A stretch of DNA of 64,000 nucleotides from Microbacterium psychrotolerans (GTDB lineage: Bacteria; Actinomycetota; Actinomycetes; Actinomycetales; Microbacteriaceae), in the NCBI RefSeq assembly GCF_031085295.1, contig NZ_JAVFWO010000004.1, forward strand, positions 186,001 to 250,000, written 5' to 3'. Shown here one piece after another: positions 47,830-57,132 of the stretch; position 1 is the stretch's first letter; each line of letters starts with the position of its first letter. The position numbers and the translations under genes are program-made. Under the pieces are notes generated by a model. That model was not told the DNA's origin. It saw only the letters and a program-made list of their open reading frames with translations, and did not search any database.

Positions 47830-49293
47830 ATGACCACCGCCATCACGACCACGAGCACCACCGAGCTCGACGCCCTCGCCGCCGCCGCGGCCGCCGCCGC
47901 ACCCGTGTGGCGGGCGGCGGACGCCGCGACCCGGGCGTCGTGGCTGCGCGCGGCCGCCGACGCGCTCGACGCACACGCCGACGAGCTCGTCGAGATCGCC
48001 GACGCCGAGACGCGCCTCGGCGCGACGCGTCTGCGCGGCGAGGTCGGCCGCACCACGGGGCAGCTGCGCCTGTTCGCGACGGTCGTCGAGGAGGGCTCGT
48101 ACCTCGAGCTCACCGTCGACGACGCCGACGCCTCGGCCGCGCCGCCGCGTCCCGAACTGCGCCGCATGCTCGTCGGGGTGGGTCCGGTCGCCGTGTTCTC
48201 GGCCTCGAACTTCCCCTTCGCGTTCTCGGTGGCGGGCGGCGACACCGCTTCGGCACTCGCCGCCGGAAACCCCGTGATCGTGAAGGCGCACTCGGGCCAC
48301 CCGCGCCTGTCGGAGCGCACGGCCGCGATCGTCGCCGCCGCGCTGGTCGACGCCGGTGCACCGGAAGGATCGCTCGCGCTGGTCGAGGGCCGCGAGGCCG
48401 GCAACGCGCTCGTGCAGCATCCCGTCATCCAGGCGGCCGGATTCACCGGCTCGCTCGGCGGCGGACGCGCCCTCTTCGACCTCGCGGCCGGCAGGCCCGA
48501 CCCCATCCCGTTCTACGGCGAGCTGGGCTCGGTCAACCCGGTCGTGATCACTCCCGCCGCGGTCGCCGCGCGCGGCGAGGCGCTGGCCCAGGGCCTCGTC
48601 GGCTCGTTCACGCTCGGCGTGGGCCAGTTCTGCACCAAGCCCGGCGTCGTCTTCGTGCCCGACGGCGCCGGCTTCGAAGACCGCGTGGCGGGCTTCGCGG
48701 CCGGCTCGAGCGGCGGCCCGCTCCTCACCGATCGCATCACCGCGGCCTTCCCCTCGGGGATCGAGCACCTCGAAGCCGACGCGTCGGTGACCGTCGTGAC
48801 ACACGGCCTGCCCGCGGAGCCCGGCTCGGCTCAGCCCGTGGTGCTGTCGACGGATGCCGCGGCCGTCGCCTCGCGCCCCGAGACGCTGCTCGAGGAGTGC
48901 TTCGGACCTGTCACGCTGCTCGTGCGCTACTCGTCGGACGACGAACTGCACGCCGCCCTCGAAGCGGTGCCCGGTTCGCTCACCGCGACGCTGCACTCCG
49001 AACCGTCTGACGACGTCGCCGCCGTGCTCGAGGTGCTGACCCGCAAGGCCGGACGCGTGCTCTTCGCCGGATGGCCGACCGGTGTGGCCGTGACCTGGTC
49101 CCAGCAGCACGGAGGTCCGTGGCCGGCGACGACCTCGCTGCACACCTCGGTGGGCGCCACCGCGATCCGCCGGTTCCTGCGGCCCGTCGTGTTCCAGGAC
49201 GCTCCCGAGGCCCTGCTGCCCGAGGTGCTCCGCGACGCGAGCCTCGCGACCCTGCCGCACCGCCGCAACGGCGTCCTGCACACCGGCCGCTGA
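47830..49293 (+). CDS. Aldehyde dehydrogenase, 2-oxoglutarate semialdehyde dehydrogenase-like
   Basis: 487 residues, last gene of the sugar-acid operon. It should oxidise 2-oxoglutarate semialdehyde, the KdgD product, to 2-oxoglutarate, which enters the TCA cycle. ALDH motifs: VFSASNFPFAFS, general base Glu231 in YGELGSVNP and nucleophile Cys268 in GQFCTKPGV. The GRTTGQLRLFA and GVAVTWSQQHGGPWPATT segments match the KGSADH subgroup. The ATG at 47830 follows GGAGGAG (47818-47824). Confidence 0.9.
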   Translation: MTTAITTTSTTELDALAAAAAAAAPVWRAADAATRASWLRAAADALDAHADELVEIADAETRLGATRLRGEVGRTTGQLRLFATVVEEGSYLELTVDDADASAAPPRPELRRMLVGVGPVAVFSASNFPFAFSVAGGDTASALAAGNPVIVKAHSGHPRLSERTAAIVAAALVDAGAPEGSLALVEGREAGNALVQHPVIQAAGFTGSLGGGRALFDLAAGRPDPIPFYGELGSVNPVVITPAAVAARGEALAQGLVGSFTLGVGQFCTKPGVVFVPDGAGFEDRVAGFAAGSSGGPLLTDRITAAFPSGIEHLEADASVTVVTHGLPAEPGSAQPVVLSTDAAAVASRPETLLEECFGPVTLLVRYSSDDELHAALEAVPGSLTATLHSEPSDDVAAVLEVLTRKAGRVLFAGWPTGVAVTWSQQHGGPWPATTSLHTSVGATAIRRFLRPVVFQDAPEALLPEVLRDASLATLPHRRNGVLHTGR

Positions 49294-49380
49294 CGCCGGG
49301 CGGGGTCGTCCTCGGTCATCCTCTCGTCCCTCCCCGAAAGGCGCGGTCGAGGTGGGCGCCGGCCGCGGGGTGGCCGTCGC

Positions 49381-49484
49381 GTCTCAGCGCTCCTCGAAGG
49401 CGCGGGCCAGCTGGGCCCCGGCCGCGGGGTGCCGTCGGGTCTCAGCGCTCCTCGAAGGCGCGCGCCAACTGGGCGCCGGCCGCC
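49381..49484. repeat. 58-bp tandem duplication of the 3' end of the glycerate kinase gene
   Basis: The sequence starting GTCTCAGCGCTCCTCG at 49439, which holds the glycerate kinase stop and last codons, is repeated at 49381 with about 42 of the first 45 bases identical. The 49381 copy encodes the same last ten residues (AQLARAFEER) and a stop on the minus strand. A third, more degenerate copy lies at about 49333-49380. The rest of the 49294-49441 gap holds nothing else. Confidence 0.85.
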
Positions 49485-50569
49485 TCGAGCCAGCGGGCCG
49501 GCTCGGCCATCGCCGCCTCGCCCGAGCCGGCGAGGCCGGTCAGCGAGGCCGTCGCGGCGAAGCCGGCGGCGTCGGCATCCGGTGCGATGCGCCCCGCGAC
49601 CAGAGCGGACGGCACCCCGGCCGACGCCGCTATCGCACCGACATGACCGGGTACCTTGCCCGCGGCGGACTGACCGTCGTACGACCCCTCGCCCGTGACG
49701 ACGACGGATGCCGCAGCCACCGCGGCGTCGAGCCCCACGAGCTCCGCGACGGCCGCCGAGCCGGGCACGAGCCGGGCGCCCCACGCCAGCAGGCCGAAGC
49801 CCGTGCCGCCCGCGGCACCGGCGCCTGCGGCATCCGGATCCGCGTCGACCAGCGCCGCCAGGCGCGCGAGCCCCGCGTCCAGGGCGGGGACGTCATCCGG
49901 GCCCGCACCCTTCTGCGGGCCGAAGACGGCGGCCGCGCCGCCCGCGCCGAGCAGCGGGTTGGTCACGTCGCTGAGCACCGTCACGCCGTGCGGCGGCAGC
50001 GGCGCGAGGCCCGACAGGTCGGCCGTCGCCACCGTGGCGAGGCCCCGCGCACCGTCGACGATGTGGGCACCGGCCGCATCCATGAACCGTGCCCCGAGCG
50101 CCGTCAGCATGCCCGCGCCGCCGTCGGTCGACGAGCTCGAGCCGATGCCGAGCACCAGCCGCGAGACGCCGTGGGCCAGCGCGGCGGCGATGGCCTCGCC
50201 GAAGCCCTTGGTGTGGGCGTCGAACGGACGCAGCCGGGGCGGCGTACCGAGCCGCTCGATGCCGCTGGTGTTCGCGAGCTCCACGACGGCGGTTCCCCGC
50301 GGGGCTTCCCCGGTGGCGGGCAGCAGCACCCAGGACGCCTCGACCGGCGTGCCCTCGGGACCGGTCACCGTCACGGGCATGCGGTGCGCACCCGGCACGG
50401 CCGCCGCGAAGGCGTCCACGGTGCCCTCTCCGCCGTCGGCCATCGGCATCAGCCGGACGTCGTCGGACGGCCGCACCCTCGACCAGCCGGCGGCGAGGGC
50501 CTCGGCGGCCGCCGCAGCACCGATGGTGCCTTTGAACGAATCGGGGGCGATCACAACGGTGCGGGCCAT
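49442..50569 (-). CDS. Glycerate kinase (GlxK/GarK family)
   Basis: 375 residues, the family's usual size. It phosphorylates D-glycerate to 2- or 3-phosphoglycerate. Motifs: VIAPDSFKGTIGA at the N-terminus, PMADGGEGTVDAF, GIGSSSSTDGGAGML, and VTGEGSYDGQSAAGKVPG near the C-terminus. In many bacteria it lies with aldarate catabolism genes, because the alternative aldarate route yields tartronate semialdehyde and then glycerate; here it is convergent with the sugar-acid operon. Its 3' end is tandemly duplicated. Confidence 0.93.
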   Translation of the reverse strand: MARTVVIAPDSFKGTIGAAAAAEALAAGWSRVRPSDDVRLMPMADGGEGTVDAFAAAVPGAHRMPVTVTGPEGTPVEASWVLLPATGEAPRGTAVVELANTSGIERLGTPPRLRPFDAHTKGFGEAIAAALAHGVSRLVLGIGSSSSTDGGAGMLTALGARFMDAAGAHIVDGARGLATVATADLSGLAPLPPHGVTVLSDVTNPLLGAGGAAAVFGPQKGAGPDDVPALDAGLARLAALVDADPDAAGAGAAGGTGFGLLAWGARLVPGSAAVAELVGLDAAVAAASVVVTGEGSYDGQSAAGKVPGHVGAIAASAGVPSALVAGRIAPDADAAGFAATASLTGLAGSGEAAMAEPARWLEAAGAQLARAFEER

Positions 50570-50624
50570 GGCGTCATTCTCCTCGGGAGCGCACGGCGGC
50601 GCCGGCGATGGCGATATCCGTGCG

Positions 50625-50638
50625 GGAAAGCGTTATCC
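50625..50638. promoter_or_regulatory. LacI-type operator between glycerate kinase and ThuA-like genes
   Basis: GGAAAGCGTTATCC is a palindrome with one mismatched pair. It lies between the divergent starts at 50569 and 50647, only 8 bases before the latter, so it would block transcription start for the ThuA-like gene. Confidence 0.6.
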
Positions 50639-50646
50639 TGCAGATC

Positions 50647-51348
50647 ATGGTATCCATGGACCATCCGGACGCCGAGCCCGCACCGCCACGCGCGGTGATC
50701 GCCACCGGAACCGGCCGCTACGGCGACCCCTGGCATCCGTTCCCCGCCACCTCTGCCCGCATCGCGGAGGCGCTGCGTTCCGACGGGTGGGACGTCACGG
50801 TGGATGACGACGTCGACCACGCGCTCGCGACGCTCCACGGGACCGACCTGCTCATCGTCAACGCCGGCGACCCCTGGCGCGAGGGCGGCGCCGAGCTCGG
50901 TCACCGGGCCGATCCTGCCGCCGACGCGGGACTGCGAGCCGCGATCGCCCGCGGCATCGGGCTCATCGCCATCCACGCGGCGCTGTCGAGCCTGCGCGAT
51001 CATCCGGCGTGGCGCGAAGCGATCGGCGGCGAATGGCAGCCCGGCCTGTCGTGGCATCCGCCGATCGGCGATGCGCGCGTCAGGATCGTCGACGGCGACC
51101 ACCCCGTGGCCGAGGGAATGCCGGCGATCGACGTCTTCGACGAGCGCTACAGCGAACTCGTGGTCGACGACGGCGTGCGGGTGCTCGCCGTCCACGACGT
51201 CGACGGGGTCGCGCATCCCGCTGTGTGGGTACGCGAGCGCCCCACGCGCGCCGTCGTGTCATCGCTCGGCCACGACGAGCGCGCCTTCGACTCCCCCGCC
51301 CACGTGGCGCTGCTGCAGCGCGCAGCGCGCTGGGCCGCCCGCGTCTGA
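50647..51348 (+). CDS. ThuA-like domain protein
   Basis: 233 residues of the class I glutamine-amidotransferase-like ThuA fold. Segments are VIATGTGRYGDPWHPFPATS, DLLIVNAGDP, GIGLIAIHAALSSL and WHPPIGDARVRIVDGDHPVAEGM. ThuA proteins work with a Gfo/Idh partner (ThuB) on keto-disaccharides in trehalose-utilising bacteria; no reaction is established for this subgroup. The ATG at 50647 is chosen because the operator at 50625-50638 would lie inside a longer ORF that starts at 50608; ATG 50656 is also possible. Confidence 0.8.
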   Translation: MVSMDHPDAEPAPPRAVIATGTGRYGDPWHPFPATSARIAEALRSDGWDVTVDDDVDHALATLHGTDLLIVNAGDPWREGGAELGHRADPAADAGLRAAIARGIGLIAIHAALSSLRDHPAWREAIGGEWQPGLSWHPPIGDARVRIVDGDHPVAEGMPAIDVFDERYSELVVDDGVRVLAVHDVDGVAHPAVWVRERPTRAVVSSLGHDERAFDSPAHVALLQRAARWAARV

Positions 51349-51521
51349 CGCCGCGGCGCGTCGCCCGACGGGTGCGCCCGCGTATCCGCGGCGTCGCGGC
51401 CGGAAGGGTGGATCGGACGCGTGGCGCTCGCCGGGAACCGGAGCGGTCCGCCGAACCCGGCAGAATGGAAGCGGCGCCGCTCGGCGAACCGACCCCAGCT
51501 GAATCCGACCAACGGAGTGAC

Positions 51522-52502
<981 letters not shown>

Positions 52503-52607
52503 GCTGCACGCCGTCGCAGCGCGAGGCGCTCGGGTGACACGAGATGTGCCAACGGATGCCGGACGTGACGACACCCGAACGACGAACGCCTGCCGCGAAA
52601 GGCCTGG

Positions 52608-53600
52608 TCAGCGGGCGGGCGCCGTGCTCGCCCGCACGACGAGGCTCGTCGGCAGCGTCTCGAACGCTACGTGCGCGCCGGCTTCGATGCCCTCGACGAG
52701 CGCCGCGACCGCGCGCGATCCGAGCGCGTCGAAGTCCTGACGCACCGTGGTGAGCGGCGGGCGATAGTCGGCGGCATCCGCCACGTCGTCGAACCCGACG
52801 ACGCTCACGTCGGCCGGCACCGCGCGGCCCGCCTCGGCGAATGCGCGGAGCAGGCCGAGCGCCATCTGGTCGTTGGCGGCGAAGACGGCGGTCGCGCCGC
52901 CATCGAGGAGTGCGGATGCCGCGGCGAACCCCGACGCCGAAGTCCAGTCTCCGCGCACGACGAGCGGGACCGGCGACTCGGCCGCGGCGAGTGCCTCGCG
53001 CCAGCCCCGCTCCCGCTCGGCAGCGGCGAACGAACCCGCCGGCCCTGCCAGATGGTGCACCGTCTCGTGCCGGAGGTCGAGGAGGTGGCTCACGGCCAGT
53101 CGCGCGCCGCCCGCGTGGTCGGTCTCGATGACGCCGAAGCGGTCATCGCGCGGCGAGTCGACGACCACCAACGTCAGCCCCGCCGCGCGGAGATCGGCCT
53201 CGCGCACGCGCTCGGTGGCCTCGTTCAGCACGATCGCACCGTCGACCCCCTGGTCGGACAGCCGCTCGAAGGCGGCCGACACGTCACCGTCGGCGCCGAG
53301 CGTGACGACGGTGAGCGCGTAGCCGCGGGCGGCCGCGGCATCCGCCACCGCCTGCAGCATGCGGGAGTTGCCGACCGACGCGAGCGTCGACACCACGAGG
53401 CCGATGGTCTGGGTGCGACCGGTGCGCAGGGCGCGGGCGGCGCGATGCGGACGGTAGCCGAGCTCCGACATCGCCGACTCGACCCGGGCGCGGGTCTCGG
53501 GATCGACCCGCGGGCTCGCGTTGACCACCCGCGACACGGTCTGGCCCGAGACGCCGGCGCGCTCGGCCACGTCCGCCATCGATACCCGCCTGGCCGTCAT
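52608..53600 (-). CDS. LacI-family regulator, probable repressor of galT-galK
   Basis: 330 residues. The helix-turn-helix is MADVAERAGVSGQTVSRVVNA (about 8-28), with hinge HRAARALRTGRTQT. The effector domain includes SRMLQAVADAAAARGYAL and VVGFDDVADAADYRPPLTT. It is divergent from galT, and the 105-base gap holds two matching inverted repeats at the galT promoter. Control of galactose genes is inferred from this arrangement. Confidence 0.93.
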   Translation of the reverse strand: MTARRVSMADVAERAGVSGQTVSRVVNASPRVDPETRARVESAMSELGYRPHRAARALRTGRTQTIGLVVSTLASVGNSRMLQAVADAAAARGYALTVVTLGADGDVSAAFERLSDQGVDGAIVLNEATERVREADLRAAGLTLVVVDSPRDDRFGVIETDHAGGARLAVSHLLDLRHETVHHLAGPAGSFAAAERERGWREALAAAESPVPLVVRGDWTSASGFAAASALLDGGATAVFAANDQMALGLLRAFAEAGRAVPADVSVVGFDDVADAADYRPPLTTVRQDFDALGSRAVAALVEGIEAGAHVAFETLPTSLVVRASTAPAR

Positions 53601-53666
53601 GCGTCACCCCGATCCGGCTCGGATGCCGAGCGAAGCGTCGCTCGTGGCATCCGGGTTCCCTCAGTC

Positions 53667-53714
53667 ATGTTGACGCTAACATTACCGACTTGCTACCGTG
53701 TTGACGTGAACACG
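53667..53714 (+). promoter_or_regulatory. galT promoter with duplicated operator; probable leaderless start
   Basis: Two related inverted repeats, ATGTTGACGCTAACAT (53667-53682) and CGTGTTGACGTGAACACG (53697-53714), share TGTTGACnnnAACA and have centres 31 bases apart. A -35-like TTGACG (53670-53675) lies in the first. An extended -10 (TGCTACCGT, hexamer 53694-53699) follows after 18 bases. The expected transcription start is at or next to the galT GTG (53706), inside the second operator. Confidence 0.7.
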
Positions 53715-54908
53715 CCTCTGGACGACCCCGCGACGTCTGCCCGCGACCTTCCGGGCGAGGCGCTCGGCGCCGGCGTCGTCAAGCGCCCGACCCGGCTCGC
53801 CGACGGCCGCGACCTCATCTACTACGACGACCCCGGCACGACGCTCGGCCCGGGGCGCGCCGTCGATGCGCGCGAGCTCGGCCCTCGGCCCGAGACCGCC
53901 ACCATGCGTCGCGACGTCCTCACCGGCGACTGGGTCTCGGTCGCAGCGGCACGCCAGAACCGCGCGTTCCTGCCGCCGGCCGAGCTCGACCCGCTCGCGC
54001 CGCAGACGCCGACGAACCCGTCCGAGATCCCGTCGCAGTACGACGTCGCCGTCTTCGAGAACAAGTCGCCGTCGTTCGGACCGGCGCTCGCGGAAGCCCT
54101 CGGCGACGCCCCGGCCGGTGCGGACGCGCCCCGCGACCTCGACGACCTCGTCGCCCCCGGGCTCGGCCGCACGCGCACGAGCGTCGGTCGCTGCGAGGTC
54201 GTGTGCTTCAGCCCCGAGCACTCCGGGTCGTTCGGCTCTCTCAGCCGCACCCGCGCCCGCACCGTCATCGAGGCGTGGGCGGACCGCACCGCCGCGCTGT
54301 CGGCCCTTCCCGGCATCGAGCAGGTCTTCCCCTTCGAGAACCGCGGCGAGGCGATCGGCGTGACGCTCCCTCACCCGCACGGCCAGATCTACGCGTACCC
54401 GTACATCACGCCGCGCACCACGAGCCTGCTCGCATCGATCGACCGCGAAGGTCCCGACCTCTTCGAGCGCATCCTCGCCTTCGAGCGCGCCGGCGAACGC
54501 GTGATCCTCGAGGGCGAGCACTGGACCGCCTTCGTGCCGTTCGCCGCGCGCTGGCCCATCGAGATCCACCTCCTGCCGCACCGCCACGTCGCCGACTTCG
54601 CCGCGACGACGGATGCCGAGCGGGACGAGCTCGCTCCTCTGTATCTGCGCCTGCTGCGCGGCCTCGACGCCCTCTACGACTCGCCGACGCCGTACATCGC
54701 GGCCTGGCACCAGGCGCCGGTGCACCGCGGGCGCGACACCGCCCGGCTGCATCTGCAGCTCACGTCGCCGCGTCGCGCCGCCGACAAGCTCAAGTTCCTC
54801 GCCGGATCCGAGGCCGCCATGGGCGCCTGGATCGGCGACATCCCGCCCGAGTCGGCCGCCGCGAAGCTGCGCGAGGCCGTCGCATCGATCCCCGAGGAGA
54901 CCCTGTGA
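53706..54908 (+). CDS. galT: Galactose-1-phosphate uridylyltransferase
   Basis: 400 residues. It exchanges UMP between UDP-glucose and galactose-1-phosphate in the Leloir pathway. The active-site HPH triad is His223-Pro-His225 in LPHPHGQIYAYP; other family segments are TGDWVSVAAARQNR, CEVVCFSPEHSGSF, FPFENRGEAIGV and EIHLLPHRH. The GTG at 53706 has no ribosome-binding site, in line with a leaderless transcript. It is coupled to galK by a GTGA overlap. Confidence 0.95.
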   Translation: MNTPLDDPATSARDLPGEALGAGVVKRPTRLADGRDLIYYDDPGTTLGPGRAVDARELGPRPETATMRRDVLTGDWVSVAAARQNRAFLPPAELDPLAPQTPTNPSEIPSQYDVAVFENKSPSFGPALAEALGDAPAGADAPRDLDDLVAPGLGRTRTSVGRCEVVCFSPEHSGSFGSLSRTRARTVIEAWADRTAALSALPGIEQVFPFENRGEAIGVTLPHPHGQIYAYPYITPRTTSLLASIDREGPDLFERILAFERAGERVILEGEHWTAFVPFAARWPIEIHLLPHRHVADFAATTDAERDELAPLYLRLLRGLDALYDSPTPYIAAWHQAPVHRGRDTARLHLQLTSPRRAADKLKFLAGSEAAMGAWIGDIPPESAAAKLREAVASIPEETL

Positions 54909-56101
54909 CCACCACCGACTCCCGCGCCGCCGCGGCCGCCCGCGCGCTTTTCGCAGAACGGTTCGGCGCCGAGCCGGTCGGCACCTGGTCCGCACCGGGG
55001 CGCGTGAACCTCATCGGCGAGCACACCGATTACAACGACGGGTTCGTGCTGCCCTTCGCCATCCAGCACCGCACGCACGTCGCGCTCGCTCCGCGTGCCG
55101 ACGGGGTCTTCCGCGTGCGCGTCGCCTCGACGTTCGACGACACGACCGCCGAGCTGGCCGTGGCGGAGCTCGCGGAGGTCTTCCCGGAGCGCCGCGATGA
55201 GGTGCCGGAATGGGCGCGCTACCCGCTGGGCGTAGCGTGGGCGCTGCTGGCGGCATCCGGAACCGACCCGGCGTCGGTCCCCGGCGTCGACCTCGCCTTC
55301 GCCTCCGAGGTCCCCGTCGGCGCGGGGCTGTCGTCGTCGGCGGCGATCGAGGGCGCGACCGCCGTCGCCCTCGCCGACGCCTGGGCAATCCACCTCGACC
55401 GCGTCGCTCTGGCGAAGGTCGGCCGCCGCGCCGAGAACGAGGCCGTCGGCGCCCCGACCGGGATCATGGACCAGATGGCGGCGCTGCTCGGTCGCGCCGA
55501 CGCCGCGATCTTCCTCGACTGCCGCTCGCTCGAGGCAGAGGTCGTCGACCTCGGCTTCGCGGATGCCGGACTCGAGCTCGTCGTCATCGACACCGGCGTG
55601 AAGCACTCGCACGCGACCGGCGGCTACGGCGAGCGCCGGGCGGCCTGCGAGCGCGGAGCGGCCGCGCTCGGGGTGCCCGCGCTGCGCGACGTGACCCTCG
55701 ACGACCTGCCGCGCCTGGCCGGGCTCGTCGACGACGTGACCTTCCGCCGGGTGCGCCACGTCGTCACCGAGGACCAGCGCGTGCTCGACACCGTGCGCAC
55801 GCTCCGCGAACAGGGCCCGACCGCGATCGGCGACCTCCTCGTCGCGTCGCACGCCTCGATGCGCGACGACTTCGAGATCTCGGTGCCCGAGCTCGACACC
55901 GCGGTGGAGGCGGCGCTGTCCGCCGGCGCGGTCGGCGCGCGCATGACCGGCGGCGGCTTCGGCGGCGCCGCGATCGCCCTGGTCGCCCGCGACCGCGTGC
56001 AGGCCGTGTCGGATGCCGCCACCGCCGCCTTCGCGGCGGCCGGCTTCGCCGCTCCCACGATCTTCACCGTGACCCCGTCCGCCGGCGCCGCCCGCGACTG
56101 A
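54905..56101 (+). CDS. galK: Galactokinase
   Basis: 398 residues of the GHMP kinase family. It phosphorylates galactose at C1. Motif 1 is GRVNLIGEHTDYNDGFVLP, motif 2 (ATP loop) PVGAGLSSSAAIE and motif 3 GARMTGGGFGGAAIAL. The GTG at 54905 overlaps the galT stop, so the two are translated together. It would handle galactose released by the GH2, GH35, GH42 and GH27 enzymes of this window. Confidence 0.96.
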   Translation: MTTTDSRAAAAARALFAERFGAEPVGTWSAPGRVNLIGEHTDYNDGFVLPFAIQHRTHVALAPRADGVFRVRVASTFDDTTAELAVAELAEVFPERRDEVPEWARYPLGVAWALLAASGTDPASVPGVDLAFASEVPVGAGLSSSAAIEGATAVALADAWAIHLDRVALAKVGRRAENEAVGAPTGIMDQMAALLGRADAAIFLDCRSLEAEVVDLGFADAGLELVVIDTGVKHSHATGGYGERRAACERGAAALGVPALRDVTLDDLPRLAGLVDDVTFRRVRHVVTEDQRVLDTVRTLREQGPTAIGDLLVASHASMRDDFEISVPELDTAVEAALSAGAVGARMTGGGFGGAAIALVARDRVQAVSDAATAAFAAAGFAAPTIFTVTPSAGAARD

Positions 56102-56220
56102 CACCCGCGCAAGTGAACGTTGGGAGAAGGGGCGACGCACGGTGCGCAAGGTGTGGCGGGAATGGATCCGGGCGCTCTAGCGTCGAACCTGGTGCGCGGG
56201 CATCCGATCCGCGCACGTAA

Positions 56221-57072
<852 letters not shown>

Positions 57073-57087
57073 CGCACGACGCGACAC

Positions 57088-57120
57088 GAATGCCCCGGCA
57101 CCCGCGGTGCCGGGGCATTC
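57088..57120. terminator. Bidirectional terminator-like hairpin
   Basis: A perfect 15-bp stem (57088-57102 with 57106-57120) around the loop CGC lies between the convergent ends of the hydrolase (57072) and the surface-protein gene (57133). Confidence 0.88.
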
Positions 57121-57132
57121 GTCGTTCCCGCG

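Noticed and set aside
50608..50646. Earlier ATG for the ThuA-like protein
   Set aside because: It would place the LacI-type operator inside the coding region and adds 13 residues that do not belong to the fold.
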